From Burkholderia sp. OK233 (GTDB taxonomy: Bacteria; Pseudomonadota; Gammaproteobacteria; Burkholderiales; Burkholderiaceae): a stretch of DNA of 64,000 bases. Below, piece after piece: positions 51,170 through 59,873 of this stretch. The stretch covers positions 3,596,001 to 3,660,000 of the forward strand of contig NZ_OCSR01000001.1 in the NCBI RefSeq assembly GCF_900230185.1, given 5' to 3'. Each line of letters starts with the position of its first letter. The first letter of the stretch is position 1. The translations under genes and the position numbers were made by a program. The notes beneath the pieces were generated by a model. That model did not search any database. It was not told the origin of the DNA and saw only the letters and a list, made by a program, of their open reading frames with translations.

Positions 51170-52633
51170 TCAATTCTCTTCTTCGAGCCAGCAGGTGCCG
51201 TGCTGCGCCAACATCGCGCTCGCCGCTGCCGGCCCCCACGTGCCTGCTGCGTACGGCTTGGGCGGCTTGTTGGCAGCAGCCCATTCGTTGAGGATCGGTT
51301 CGACCCAACGCCATGCCGCTTCCTGCTCGTCGCGCCGCACGAACAGCGCGAGGCGGCCGTTGATGACATCGAGCAGCAGGCGTTGATACGCCTCCATTTG
51401 CCCTTCGCGGAAGAAGCGGTCGAACGCGAGGTCGAGGTGGACGCTGGCGAGGTTCATGCCTTCGCCTGGCTGCTTCGCGAGACAGTAGAGGCGAATGGTT
51501 TCGTTTGGCTGCAAACGGATCACGAGACGGTTCGCGCCGCCACGCAACGCGGACGCGCCCAGTGCCGAATGCGGCACCGCACGAAAATTCACCACGATCT
51601 CAGCGACGCGGTCCGCGAGACGCTTGCCCGTGCGCAGGAAAAACGGCACACCGGCCCAGCGCCAGTTTTCGATTTCCACCTTCACCGCAACGAAGGTTTC
51701 GGTCGTGCTGTCCGGCTTCACGCCAGGCTCGGTTGCATACGCCGGCACCGCGCTGCCGCGGATCACGCCCGCATGATACTGGCCGCGCACTGCGACCTTG
51801 CCGATATCGCGCGGATCGATCGGCTTCAACGCGCGCAGCACGCGCAGCTTTTCGTCACGGACCGAGTCGGAATCCATTGAATGCGGCGGTTCCATCGCGA
51901 CGATGGAAAGCAGTTGCAGCAAATGGTTCTGCACCATGTCACGCAAGGCGCCGGTGTTATCGTAGAAGTCGCCGCGTGCTTCCACGCCGAGTTCTTCCGC
52001 AATCGTGATCTGAATGCTTTCCACCCATTCGCGGCGCCACAGCGGTTCGAACAGCACATTGCCGAAGCGCAGCGCGAGCAGGTTCTGCACCGGCTCCTTA
52101 CCGAGGTAGTGGTCGATCCGGTAGATCTGTTCTTCAGCGAAGATTTCACCGACCGCATCATTAATTGCGTTGGACGACTTGAGGTCGTAGCCGAGCGGTT
52201 TTTCCAGCACGATGCGCGAATTTTCATTGAGCCCCACCGACGCGAGCGCGCGGCAGATCGGCACGAACAGCGACGGACCCGTGGCCAGATAGAACACCCG
52301 AATGCCGGGCCGGCCGCTCAACGCGTCGCGCAGCAGCGTGAAGTCTTCGGGGTTGCCGAGATCGATCTTCACGAACTCGATACGGTCGAGGAAACTTGCC
52401 CATGCTGTTTCATCCACACCGTTCTTCGACACGTGCGGTTTGACGTGCTCATTGACCCAGTCAATGTAGGCAGCACGATCGGCCACATGCCGTGCCACCG
52501 CGACGATCTTGCCACTGTCGGCCAGCATGCCGCCTGCACGGTGCGCTTCATACAGTGCCGGCAGGATCTTGCGCATCGACAGGTCGCCGGTTCCGCCGAA
52601 GAGAACGAAGGTGAAGCTTGAATCGGTTTGCAT
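51170..52633 (-). CDS. zwf: Glucose-6-phosphate dehydrogenase Zwf
   Basis: Oxidises glucose 6-phosphate to 6-phosphogluconolactone, giving NAD(P)H. The ATG at 52633 (MQTDSSFTFVLFGGTGDLSMRKILPAL) with GGAG four bases ahead is preferred over the open frame to 52711. The 487-residue protein has the nucleotide-binding GGTGDLSMRK, the substrate-binding RIDHYLGKEPVQNLLALRFGN and VPFFLRTGKRL. It heads zwf-pgl-glk; the 196-bp gap to pgl contains short repeats but no terminator that I can see. Confidence 0.97.
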   Translation of the reverse strand: MQTDSSFTFVLFGGTGDLSMRKILPALYEAHRAGGMLADSGKIVAVARHVADRAAYIDWVNEHVKPHVSKNGVDETAWASFLDRIEFVKIDLGNPEDFTLLRDALSGRPGIRVFYLATGPSLFVPICRALASVGLNENSRIVLEKPLGYDLKSSNAINDAVGEIFAEEQIYRIDHYLGKEPVQNLLALRFGNVLFEPLWRREWVESIQITIAEELGVEARGDFYDNTGALRDMVQNHLLQLLSIVAMEPPHSMDSDSVRDEKLRVLRALKPIDPRDIGKVAVRGQYHAGVIRGSAVPAYATEPGVKPDSTTETFVAVKVEIENWRWAGVPFFLRTGKRLADRVAEIVVNFRAVPHSALGASALRGGANRLVIRLQPNETIRLYCLAKQPGEGMNLASVHLDLAFDRFFREGQMEAYQRLLLDVINGRLALFVRRDEQEAAWRWVEPILNEWAAANKPPKPYAAGTWGPAAASAMLAQHGTCWLEEEN

Positions 52634-52704
52634 GTGTCTCCGTCGATATCCTGGGGTCGCCGTGGGGACCAAAAAAGGGCGACCGTAGTCCGATAAAATA
52701 TTTT

Positions 52705-52733
52705 TTGACACTGAATTGTAGTTTAACTACAAT
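52705..52733 (+). promoter_or_regulatory. Near-consensus sigma70 promoter for the sugar ABC operon
   Basis: TTGACA (52705-52710), exactly 17 bp, then TACAAT (52728-52733), reading toward the transporter genes. Transcription would start near 52740, giving a leader of about 425 nt before the binding-protein gene. Confidence 0.78.
52715..52733. promoter_or_regulatory. HexR-like operator palindrome
   Basis: ATTGTAGTT-T-AACTACAAT, a perfect 9-bp-arm palindrome matching the HexR pattern TGTARTT...AAYTACA as I remember it. It covers the spacer and the -10 box of the plus-strand promoter and lies 82-100 bp upstream of the zwf start, between the two arms of the glucose module. The RpiR half of the glk fusion is the obvious candidate ligand-responsive binder. 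Confidence 0.82.
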
Positions 52734-53166
52734 CCAAATCAAGAGGTAGCGCTAATTCGATGAAAAAAGCGTGCGCTGTGAGGCTAGATGCGCGTTTTCC
52801 CGAATCGGCAGGCGTCCCCTGCATGTTAACGGACATTGCGTGCGAGCACGTGCCAGCATGCCCCCGGCGGCCCTTACGGAAGGCCGGAAAGCTGATCTGG
52901 CGTCAGGGTTAACGTGCAAGGCACCTCGAGTCTGCCGCGCGCGACGCGGGCAGGCAAAAATCAAAAGAGGAGACAGTCAGTTGCATCCCGAACCACTCAT
53001 CTCTTGAGCTTCCAGCGGCCGGATATCGGTCCGCCGGCACATGCCTCAACGCATGCGCCCGACCGTGCTCGATCGCCCAGTGTTTTGCCTGTTTGAACCA
53101 ACCACAGCACCCTGGCGACATCAGGGGCCATTTGTTTTTTGTTCAGGTGTCTGGAGGAGATAAGCA
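52734..53166 (+). other. Long leader of the sugar ABC operon
   Basis: 433 bp between the promoter and the binding-protein gene. No supported gene; short frames on both strands lack ribosome-binding sites. No riboswitch class is recognised. An A-rich stretch and imperfect hairpin occur at about 52760-52800. Confidence 0.45.
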
Positions 53167-54414
53167 ATGAAATTTCGCGCGATCATGGGCGCTTTGTGCG
53201 CCGCAGGTCTGATGTGTGGCGTCTCGGCTGTGCAAGCTGCCGAGTCGATCGAAGTGTTGCACTGGTGGACTTCGGGCGGCGAATCGAAAGCCGTCGGCGT
53301 CCTCAAGGACGACATGACGAAGCAGGGTTACACGTGGAAGGACTTCGCGGTTGCTGGCGGCGCGGGTGCGGCTGCCATGACGGCACTCAAGACGCAGGTG
53401 ATCTCGGGCAACGCGCCGAGCGCTGCGCAGATCAAGGGTCCGCTGATCCAGGACTGGGCTTCGCAAGGCGTGCTGGTGCCGATCGACTCGGCCGCAGCCG
53501 ACTGGAAGAAGAACCTGCCGCCGGAAATCGACAAGATCATGCACGCGGACGGTCACTATGTGGGCGCACCGTTCTCGGTGCACCGCGTGAACTGGCTGTA
53601 CATCAACAAGGCAGCGCTGGACAAGGCAGGCGGCAAGGTGCCGACCACGTGGCCGGAGTTCTTCGCGGTGGCCGACAAGATGAAGGCCGCGGGCATCCAG
53701 CCGATCGCGATGGGCGGTCAGCCGTGGCAAGACCTGACGCTGTGGGAAGACGTGGTGCTGTCGCAAGGTGCAGGCTTCTACAAGAAGGCGCTGGTTGATC
53801 TCGACGAGAAGACGCTGACGTCGGAGCAGATGGTCGGCGTGTTCGACACGGTCCGCAAGATCCAGGGTTACTTCGACGCGGGCCGCACGGGCCGTGACTG
53901 GAACCTGGCAACGGCCATGGTCATCAACGGCAAGGCCGGCATGCAGTTCATGGGTGACTGGGCGAAGGGCGAGTTCGCCAACGCCAACAAGAAGGCGGGT
54001 TCGGACTACATCTGCGCTGCTGTGCCGGGCACGGAGAAGTCGTACACGTTCAACGTCGACTCGTTCGTGTTCTTCCAGCAGAAGGGCGAGAAGGCCGCAA
54101 CGCCGGGTCAACTGGCACTGGCCAAGACGATCATGTCGCCGGACTTCCAGGAACAGTTCAGCCTGAACAAGGGTTCGATCCCGGTTCGTCTGGGCGTGTC
54201 GATGGCCAAGTTCGACGACTGCGCGAAGAAGTCGTATGCGGATGAACAAGTGGCGATCAAGTCGGGCGGCTATGTGCCTTCGCTGGCACACGGCATGGCG
54301 CAACCGGATGCAGCAGCCGGCGCGATCTCGGACGTGGTCACGAAGTTCATGAACTCGCAGCAGGATTCGAAGACCGCGGTTGCCGCGCTCGCGAAGGCTG
54401 CGAAGACCAAGTAA
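53167..54414 (+). CDS. Sugar ABC transporter substrate-binding protein (glucose/mannose GtsA-like)
   Basis: Periplasmic binding protein of 415 residues. A signal peptide (to about residue 24, AVQAA) is followed by ESIEVLHWWTSGGESKAVGVLKDDMTKQGYTWKDFAVAGGAG, typical of cluster-B carbohydrate binding proteins, then INKAALDKAGGKVPTTWPEFFAVADKMKAAGIQPIAMGG and AMVINGKAGMQFMGDWAKGEF. GGAG precedes the ATG. Position opposite zwf-pgl-glk and behind a HexR-like operator suggests glucose as substrate, by analogy with Pseudomonas GtsABCD; this is inference. Confidence 0.92.
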   Translation: MKFRAIMGALCAAGLMCGVSAVQAAESIEVLHWWTSGGESKAVGVLKDDMTKQGYTWKDFAVAGGAGAAAMTALKTQVISGNAPSAAQIKGPLIQDWASQGVLVPIDSAAADWKKNLPPEIDKIMHADGHYVGAPFSVHRVNWLYINKAALDKAGGKVPTTWPEFFAVADKMKAAGIQPIAMGGQPWQDLTLWEDVVLSQGAGFYKKALVDLDEKTLTSEQMVGVFDTVRKIQGYFDAGRTGRDWNLATAMVINGKAGMQFMGDWAKGEFANANKKAGSDYICAAVPGTEKSYTFNVDSFVFFQQKGEKAATPGQLALAKTIMSPDFQEQFSLNKGSIPVRLGVSMAKFDDCAKKSYADEQVAIKSGGYVPSLAHGMAQPDAAAGAISDVVTKFMNSQQDSKTAVAALAKAAKTK

Positions 54415-54431
54415 GTGACGTAAGCGAAGTG

Positions 54432-54473
54432 GCGCGCCTGGCGGTTCCCCTTGTGGGCGCCGGGCGCGTTCTT
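54432..54473 (+). terminator. Hairpin between binding-protein and permease genes (attenuator)
   Basis: CGCGCCTGGCG (54433-54443) pairs with CGCCGGGCGCG (54458-54468) with one G-T pair, loop 14 nt, followed by TTCTT. Such partial terminators often let the binding protein be made in excess over the permease. The remaining 150 bp to the permease gene holds nothing else that I recognise. Confidence 0.65.
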
Positions 54474-54623
54474 CAGATTGCTTGCTGCAGTTGTGTTAGG
54501 CAGTTGCGTTACTTTGGGCGAGACACTTCACCCCTGGTTTCATCGAGTCACACCTATGCCGTTCCGGCCTCGTGTTTTTATGCGTGAGCGCCCCGGCGGT
54601 ACAGTTTCAGCAGGAGTCGAGTA

Positions 54624-55562
54624 GTGACTGCTTCTATCAGCGGAAACGGGAAAACGGCCACCGTAACCCGCCGCACGTCGCCGATGGCGGCCCTCGCCGA
54701 TCGCTGGATTCCGAAGCTGGTGCTCGCACCCAGCGTCGTGATCAGCCTGATCTTCGTGTATGGCTTCATCGCTATTACCGGCTTTCTTTCGCTGTCGAAT
54801 TCGCGACTGATGCCTCGTTATGAATTTGTCGGTCTCGACCGTTATCGCGAACTGTTCGATAACGATGTGTTCTGGACCTCGGCTGCCAACCTCGGCTGGT
54901 TCGGCATTCCGTTTATCGGTATCTGTATTGGCCTCGGTTTGTTCCTCGCGATCCTGCTCGATCAGCAGATCCGCAACGAAGGCGCGCTGCGCGCCGTGTT
55001 CCTGTACCCGATGGCGCTCTCGTTCATCGTGACGGGTACGGCGTGGCAATGGATCATGACGCCGAGCGTCGGTCTCGAGAAAGTGTTCCACGACTGGGGC
55101 TGGACGAGCTTCTCGTTCAGCTGGCTCGGCGACCCAGACAAGGCGATTTTCTGCGTCGTGGTCGCGGCGGTGTGGCAATCCACCGGCTTCGTGATGGCGC
55201 TGTTCCTTGCCGGTTTGCGGGGCGTCGACGCGGAAATTTTCAAGGCTGCGCAGATGGACGGCGCAGGCTTGCCCACCATCTATCGCAAGATCGTGATTCC
55301 GAGCATGCGCCCGGTGTTCTTCTCCGTGCTGCTGATTCTCTGCCACATCACGATCAAGACCTTCGACCTGGTCGTCGCATTGACCGCGGGCGGTCCGGGT
55401 ACGTCTTCATCGCTGCCGGCCATTTTCATGTACACGTTTTCGTTCAATCGCGGGCAGCTAGGCGTCGGCGCGGCATCGTCGATGATGATGCTCGCCACCG
55501 TTGTGGCCGTGCTCGTGCCGCTGATGTATCTGGAATCGAGGAGCACCCGCAATGCAGCCTAA
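54624..55562 (+). CDS. Sugar ABC transporter permease (MalF/GtsB-like)
   Basis: 312-residue inner-membrane permease with six hydrophobic segments. The GTG at 54624 is supported by CAGGAG seven bases upstream. The ATPase-coupling EAA loop reads AEIFKAAQMDGAGLPTIYRKIVIP (about 205-230). N-terminal region before the first membrane segment (to about 25) is Ser/Thr/Arg-rich. Its end overlaps the next permease gene by 11 bp, so the two permeases are coupled. Confidence 0.93.
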   Translation: MTASISGNGKTATVTRRTSPMAALADRWIPKLVLAPSVVISLIFVYGFIAITGFLSLSNSRLMPRYEFVGLDRYRELFDNDVFWTSAANLGWFGIPFIGICIGLGLFLAILLDQQIRNEGALRAVFLYPMALSFIVTGTAWQWIMTPSVGLEKVFHDWGWTSFSFSWLGDPDKAIFCVVVAAVWQSTGFVMALFLAGLRGVDAEIFKAAQMDGAGLPTIYRKIVIPSMRPVFFSVLLILCHITIKTFDLVVALTAGGPGTSSSLPAIFMYTFSFNRGQLGVGAASSMMMLATVVAVLVPLMYLESRSTRNAA

Positions 55563-56409
55563 GATGACGATCAGCCGTGCCGTCATTTATGCGGCCTTGA
55601 TTCTGTTCGCCCTGTATTTCCTGTTCCCGCTGTACGTGATGCTGTCCACGTCGTTCAAGGACGTCGACCAGCTGCGCACCGGCAACCTGCTCACGCCGCC
55701 TACTCACTGGACCATCGACCCCTGGATCAAGGCATGGAGCGGTGCGTGTACGGGTGTGCGTTGCGACGGCATGCAGCCGTTTTTCATGAACTCCGTGCGC
55801 ATGGTGATTCCGGCTGTGCTGATCTCGTCGATCATCGGCGCGTTCAACGGCTATGTCCTCACGCACTGGCGTTTCCGCGGTGCGGATCCGATCTTCACGA
55901 TGATCCTGGTCGGCTGCTTCATTCCGTTCCAGGCGATCCTGTTGCCGATGGCGCGCTTCGAAGGCTTGCTCGGCCTGTCGAATTCGATAACCGGTCTGGT
56001 GGTGGTGCACGTGATCTACGGTATCGCCTTCACTACGATGTTCTTCCGCAACTTCTACGTGAGCATTCCGGCTGAACTCGTGAAGGCGGCGCGGATCGAC
56101 GGCGCCGGTTTCTTCACGATCTTCACGAAGATTCTGATGCCCGTGTCGCTGCCGATTTTCATGGTGTGCCTGATCTGGCAATTCACGCAGATCTGGAATG
56201 ACTTCCTGTTCGGGATTGTGTTCTCCGGTGTCGATTCGATGCCGATCACGGTGGCGCTGAACAACCTCGTGAACACCTCGACCGGCGTGAAGGAATACAA
56301 CGTGGACATGGCCGGCGCGATCATCGCCGCTTTGCCGACCTTGCTCGTTTATATCATCGCCGGCCGCTATTTCGTGCGTGGTCTGACGGCGGGCGCAGTC
56401 AAGGGATAA
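55552..56409 (+). CDS. Sugar ABC transporter permease (MalG/GtsC-like)
   Basis: 285-residue permease with six hydrophobic segments and the EAA loop AELVKAARIDGAGFFTIFTKILMP (about 178-200). A periplasmic loop after the first membrane segment contains two cysteines (GACTGVRCDGMQPF). The C-terminus GRYFVRGLTAGAVKG is the usual family ending. The ATPase gene follows after 121 bp, which includes a possible hairpin of GGCGGCG/CGCCGCC arms. Confidence 0.94.
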   Translation: MQPKMTISRAVIYAALILFALYFLFPLYVMLSTSFKDVDQLRTGNLLTPPTHWTIDPWIKAWSGACTGVRCDGMQPFFMNSVRMVIPAVLISSIIGAFNGYVLTHWRFRGADPIFTMILVGCFIPFQAILLPMARFEGLLGLSNSITGLVVVHVIYGIAFTTMFFRNFYVSIPAELVKAARIDGAGFFTIFTKILMPVSLPIFMVCLIWQFTQIWNDFLFGIVFSGVDSMPITVALNNLVNTSTGVKEYNVDMAGAIIAALPTLLVYIIAGRYFVRGLTAGAVKG

Positions 56410-56530
56410 CCCGGGGCTAAAGCATACGCATCGCGGCGGCGCTTCCTGCACAACACGCATCAAGTGCAATAAAACGCCGCCGTCATCCGACAAGATTTCA
56501 AGTAGTACCAGAGACAAGAGGATTCACAGC

Positions 56531-57646
56531 ATGGCAAGCCTTTCCATCCGTGACGTGTACAAGACTTACCCCAACGGGGTGCCGGTTCTGAAGGGTGTCA
56601 ACATCGACATCGAAGACGGCCAGTTCCTGATTCTCGTTGGCGGCTCGGGCTGCGGGAAATCGACGCTGCTCAACATGATCGCCGGCCTCGAAACCGTGAC
56701 CAAGGGTGAGATCCAGATCGACGGCAAGACGGTGAACAACCTCTCGCCGAAAGATCGCGATATCGCGATGGTGTTCCAGTCGTACGCGCTGTATCCGTCC
56801 ATGACGGTGCGCGAGAACATCTCGTTCGGCCTGGGTATCCGCAAGGTGCCGAAGCAGGAGCAGACGCAGATCGTCGACCGCGTGTCGAATACGCTGCAGA
56901 TCACGCACCTGCTGGACCGCAAGCCGGGCCAGCTCTCCGGTGGTCAGCGTCAGCGCGTGGCTATGGGCCGTGCGCTCGCGCGCGATCCGGTGATGTTCCT
57001 GTTCGACGAACCGCTGTCGAATCTCGATGCGAAGCTGCGCATCGAAATGCGCTCGGAAATCAAGCTGCTGCATCAACGCCTCGGCACGACGATCGTCTAC
57101 GTGACGCACGATCAGATCGAAGCGATGACGCTCGGCGACCGCATCGCGGTGATGAAAGACGGCGTCGTCCAGCAGTTCGGCGCACCGCAGGAGATCTACG
57201 ACTCGCCCGCGAATCTGTTCGTGGCCGGCTTCATCGGCGCGCCGCCGATGAACTTCATCCAGGGCAAGCTGGTGGAGCAGGGTTCGGGCGTCGGCATCGA
57301 ACTGGATACGGGCGGCATGCGCGGCGTGCTGAACCTGCCGTTCGACTCCGCGAAGGTGAAGTCGCACCTGGGGCGTGAAGTGATTCTGGGCCTGCGCCCG
57401 GAGCGGATCACCGACGCACGCGGTGCGCATGGCGACCACGCGAATCTGCAGCCGATCGAAGTGAAGGTCGACGTGATCGAGCCGACCGGACCGGACACGC
57501 TGGTGTTCGCGCAGGTCAACGGCAAGCGCATTGTGAGCCGTGTGCACCCGGCGTCGAATCCGCAGCCGTTGACGAATACGACGCTCTTGTTCGATGCGTC
57601 GAAGGCGGTGTTGTTCGACCCGTCCAATGAAGAACGGATTGCCTGA
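56531..57646 (+). CDS. Sugar ABC transporter ATPase (UgpC/MsmK/GtsD type)
   Basis: 371-residue ATPase of the MalK group. Walker A GGSGCGKST (about 38), LSGGQRQRVAMGRALARDP signature (about 135), Walker B MFLFDEPLSNLDAKLR, and the H-loop VTHDQIEAM. The C-terminal region (about 240-365) is a TOBE-type regulatory domain. It completes the four-gene transporter. In some bacteria such ATPases serve several sugar permeases. Ends in a strong terminator. Confidence 0.95.
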   Translation: MASLSIRDVYKTYPNGVPVLKGVNIDIEDGQFLILVGGSGCGKSTLLNMIAGLETVTKGEIQIDGKTVNNLSPKDRDIAMVFQSYALYPSMTVRENISFGLGIRKVPKQEQTQIVDRVSNTLQITHLLDRKPGQLSGGQRQRVAMGRALARDPVMFLFDEPLSNLDAKLRIEMRSEIKLLHQRLGTTIVYVTHDQIEAMTLGDRIAVMKDGVVQQFGAPQEIYDSPANLFVAGFIGAPPMNFIQGKLVEQGSGVGIELDTGGMRGVLNLPFDSAKVKSHLGREVILGLRPERITDARGAHGDHANLQPIEVKVDVIEPTGPDTLVFAQVNGKRIVSRVHPASNPQPLTNTTLLFDASKAVLFDPSNEERIA

Positions 57647-57678
57647 TGCGGGTGATTCGCTGAGCGATTCGCGTTGAA

Positions 57679-57714
57679 GAAAGCCCCATGCGTCTCACAA
57701 CGCATGGGGCTTTC
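57679..57714. terminator. Bidirectional terminator behind the sugar ABC operon
   Basis: GAAAGCCCCATGCG pairs perfectly with CGCATGGGGCTTTC around an 8-nt loop; T-rich on both sides. It lies between the ATPase gene and the convergent LysR gene. Confidence 0.93.
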
Positions 57715-57784
57715 TTTCATCTGCCAGGTGCTGTTTGCATTGGGCTGCATCGGGTCCGGAACATGGCGCCCCTACGCGATGACG

Positions 57785-58702
57785 TCAACCGTCTGTGATG
57801 CGCAGATCCGGATTGTTCCGCGCCAGCTCGGTGACCCACTCGGTGAAGGCGCGAAGCCGTGAACTCAGATTGCGGCGATGCGCGTACAGGATCGACAGCG
57901 GCGTACTGGGGCTCGTGTAGTCCGTGAGGATTTCCTTGAGCGCGCCTTGCGCGATCAGATCCGCGACCATGAAGCGCGACGGCTGGATGATGCCGTGGCC
58001 GAGCGCGCTCGCGCCGATATAAACGCTGCCGTCGTTCACCGCGAGCACGCTCTTTAGCGTGACCTTGACGATCTCGCCGTCCACGGCGTACTCGAATGGA
58101 AAGGTCTTGCCGCTGCGCGCGGAAACGTAGTTGACCGCGCGATGCTCGCTGAGCTCCGCGAGCGTGGTCGGCGTGCCGTATTTCTCCAGATAGGCCGGCG
58201 ACGCGCAGGTCACGATCCGCGACTCGCCGATGCGCCGCGCGACGAGACTCGACTCTTCAGGCGTGCCCATGCGGATCACGCAGTCCACCCCGTCCTGAAT
58301 CAGATCGATATTGCGATCCGCCAGCCCGAGCCGTACGTCGATCTCGGGGTATTGCCGGTAGAAATCGTCGAGCGCGGGCAGCAGCAGCGCACGGGCGAGC
58401 GTGCCGGAGGTATCGACGCGAATCGTGCCGCTCGGATGCTCGCGCTTGTTCGACAGCGACGATTCGGCATCGGCGACTTCGGCGAGGATGCTCACGCAGC
58501 GGTCGTAGAACAGCGCGCCGTCTTCGGTGACGCTGACCTGCCGCGTCGAACGGTTCAGAAGCCGCACGCCGACGTGCTCTTCGAGAGCCTGAATGGTGCG
58601 GCTGACTTTGGCGCGGGGCAGGTCGAGCGATTCAGATACTTTGGTGAAGCTGTTCGCTTCGACCACACGCGTAAATATCTCCATCGCTTCGAAACGGTCC
58701 AT
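57785..58702 (-). CDS. LysR-family transcriptional regulator (CrgA-like group)
   Basis: 305-residue regulator. The ATG at 58702 (MDRFEAMEIFTRVVEANSFTKVSESLDLPRAKVSRTIQALEEHVG) gives a complete winged helix at residues 1-60; the frame is open upstream to 58819. The effector domain spans about 90-295. The N-terminus places it in the group with CrgA and DsdC-type small regulators that often act on adjacent genes. The neighbouring gene upstream on the same strand is a GST; regulation of it is possible but unproven. Confidence 0.88.
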   Translation of the reverse strand: MDRFEAMEIFTRVVEANSFTKVSESLDLPRAKVSRTIQALEEHVGVRLLNRSTRQVSVTEDGALFYDRCVSILAEVADAESSLSNKREHPSGTIRVDTSGTLARALLLPALDDFYRQYPEIDVRLGLADRNIDLIQDGVDCVIRMGTPEESSLVARRIGESRIVTCASPAYLEKYGTPTTLAELSEHRAVNYVSARSGKTFPFEYAVDGEIVKVTLKSVLAVNDGSVYIGASALGHGIIQPSRFMVADLIAQGALKEILTDYTSPSTPLSILYAHRRNLSSRLRAFTEWVTELARNNPDLRITDG

Positions 58703-58858
58703 GTTTTGCCTTATGAGTGATGGGCGGAAGTGGCTTTCGAAGTGAAGTGTATCGCTTGGAAATCGTGTTGTCGCAATGAGGGTGGCCACGCGAGCGGGTT
58801 TGCCTGTTTGCCCGCCCATTTGTCTGCGCCGTCGCCTGATTGCGCCGGGTCCGTACGA

Positions 58859-59518
58859 TCAATCCCGATCAGGCGCGCCAAGCGGGAACAGCGGGCGATA
58901 CGGGCGTGCTTCGTCGACTGCGCGTGCGAACGATGGCCGGGCCAGCAGCCGCTTCCGGTAGGCGAGCACGTGCTCAAAAGCCGGGCCGATGCGATGGGTC
59001 CAGTCGGCGTAGAAGAGGAACGGCCCAGCGCCGCAATCGGCGAGGCTGAAGGTATCGCCGGCCGCCCATTCACGCCCGGCCATCACCTTGTCGAGCCAGC
59101 CGTAGGCGGTGTCGAGCATCTCGCGGGCTTCGGCCACGGCGCGCGGATCACGCTCCGGCTCGGCGCGAAGGCTGTCGTACACGATCTTTTGCTGTGGCGT
59201 GGAGATGTAGTTGTCGAAGAAGCGATCCATGCTGCGCACTTCCAGCGCGGCGCGGGCATCGGCCGGCAAAAGCGGCGCCGGCCCCGGGTGATACAGGCCG
59301 AGATACTCGATGATGATGCTCGCCTCCACCACGGTCCGGCTGCCATCGACCAGTACAGGAAAGCGCTTGATCGGCCAGAGCGCGGCGAATTCCGCCATGA
59401 CCTGCGGGTCGTCGTGCGCGAGAAGACGCAGTTCGAACGGCGTGCCGTTTTCGTAAAGCGCGGTCAGCACCTTCTGGCAGTAAGACGAGAAGGGATGGGC
59501 ATAGAGCTTCAGGGTCAT
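58859..59518 (-). CDS. Glutathione S-transferase family protein
   Basis: 219-residue protein with an N-terminal thioredoxin-like domain (about 1-80; MTLKLYAHPFSSYCQKVLTALYENGTPFELRLL, cis-Pro region KRFPVLVDGSRTVVEASIIIEYL) and a C-terminal helical domain (about 90-210). The Ser/Tyr/Cys cluster SSYCQK is the glutathione-activating position. The ATG at 59518 with AGGTGA ahead is preferred to the GTG at 59527. Substrate unknown. Confidence 0.9.
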   Translation of the reverse strand: MTLKLYAHPFSSYCQKVLTALYENGTPFELRLLAHDDPQVMAEFAALWPIKRFPVLVDGSRTVVEASIIIEYLGLYHPGPAPLLPADARAALEVRSMDRFFDNYISTPQQKIVYDSLRAEPERDPRAVAEAREMLDTAYGWLDKVMAGREWAAGDTFSLADCGAGPFLFYADWTHRIGPAFEHVLAYRKRLLARPSFARAVDEARPYRPLFPLGAPDRD

Positions 59519-59873
59519 CGTGGTCACCTATGGCGGTTGCGAGGAGCGCTGGGGCGCGATGACGGCCGGAGGGGCCGTTTACCTGACGACGAACGGCAGC
59601 GGTGAAAATCGACAACCTCGCGACAGCCCTGAAAATTTTGGCGGAGGACGAATGTCCATCCGCATCCGGTAAAGACCGGACGCTACAAAAAGCTTATGCG
59701 CCGTGATTTGTTGCGACAAAACGTCACAAACTCTCAAGAAACATAGTGTAACATTTGAAAAAATTGTAAGAAACCGACGTGACCGCGACGTAGCCGGTTT
59801 GCCGCCGTAATCAGAAAGACCACCGGGGCGTCACGCAATAAATAACGAATAACTCGACGCACGGAGCCTTTGC
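59519..59873. other. Intergenic region between GST and fliD
   Basis: 355 bp, AT-rich between about 59690 and 59790, unlike the rest of the window. No gene is supported. I looked for a flagellar sigma28 promoter (TAAA and GCCGATAA at the proper spacing) and did not find a convincing one. Confidence 0.5.
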
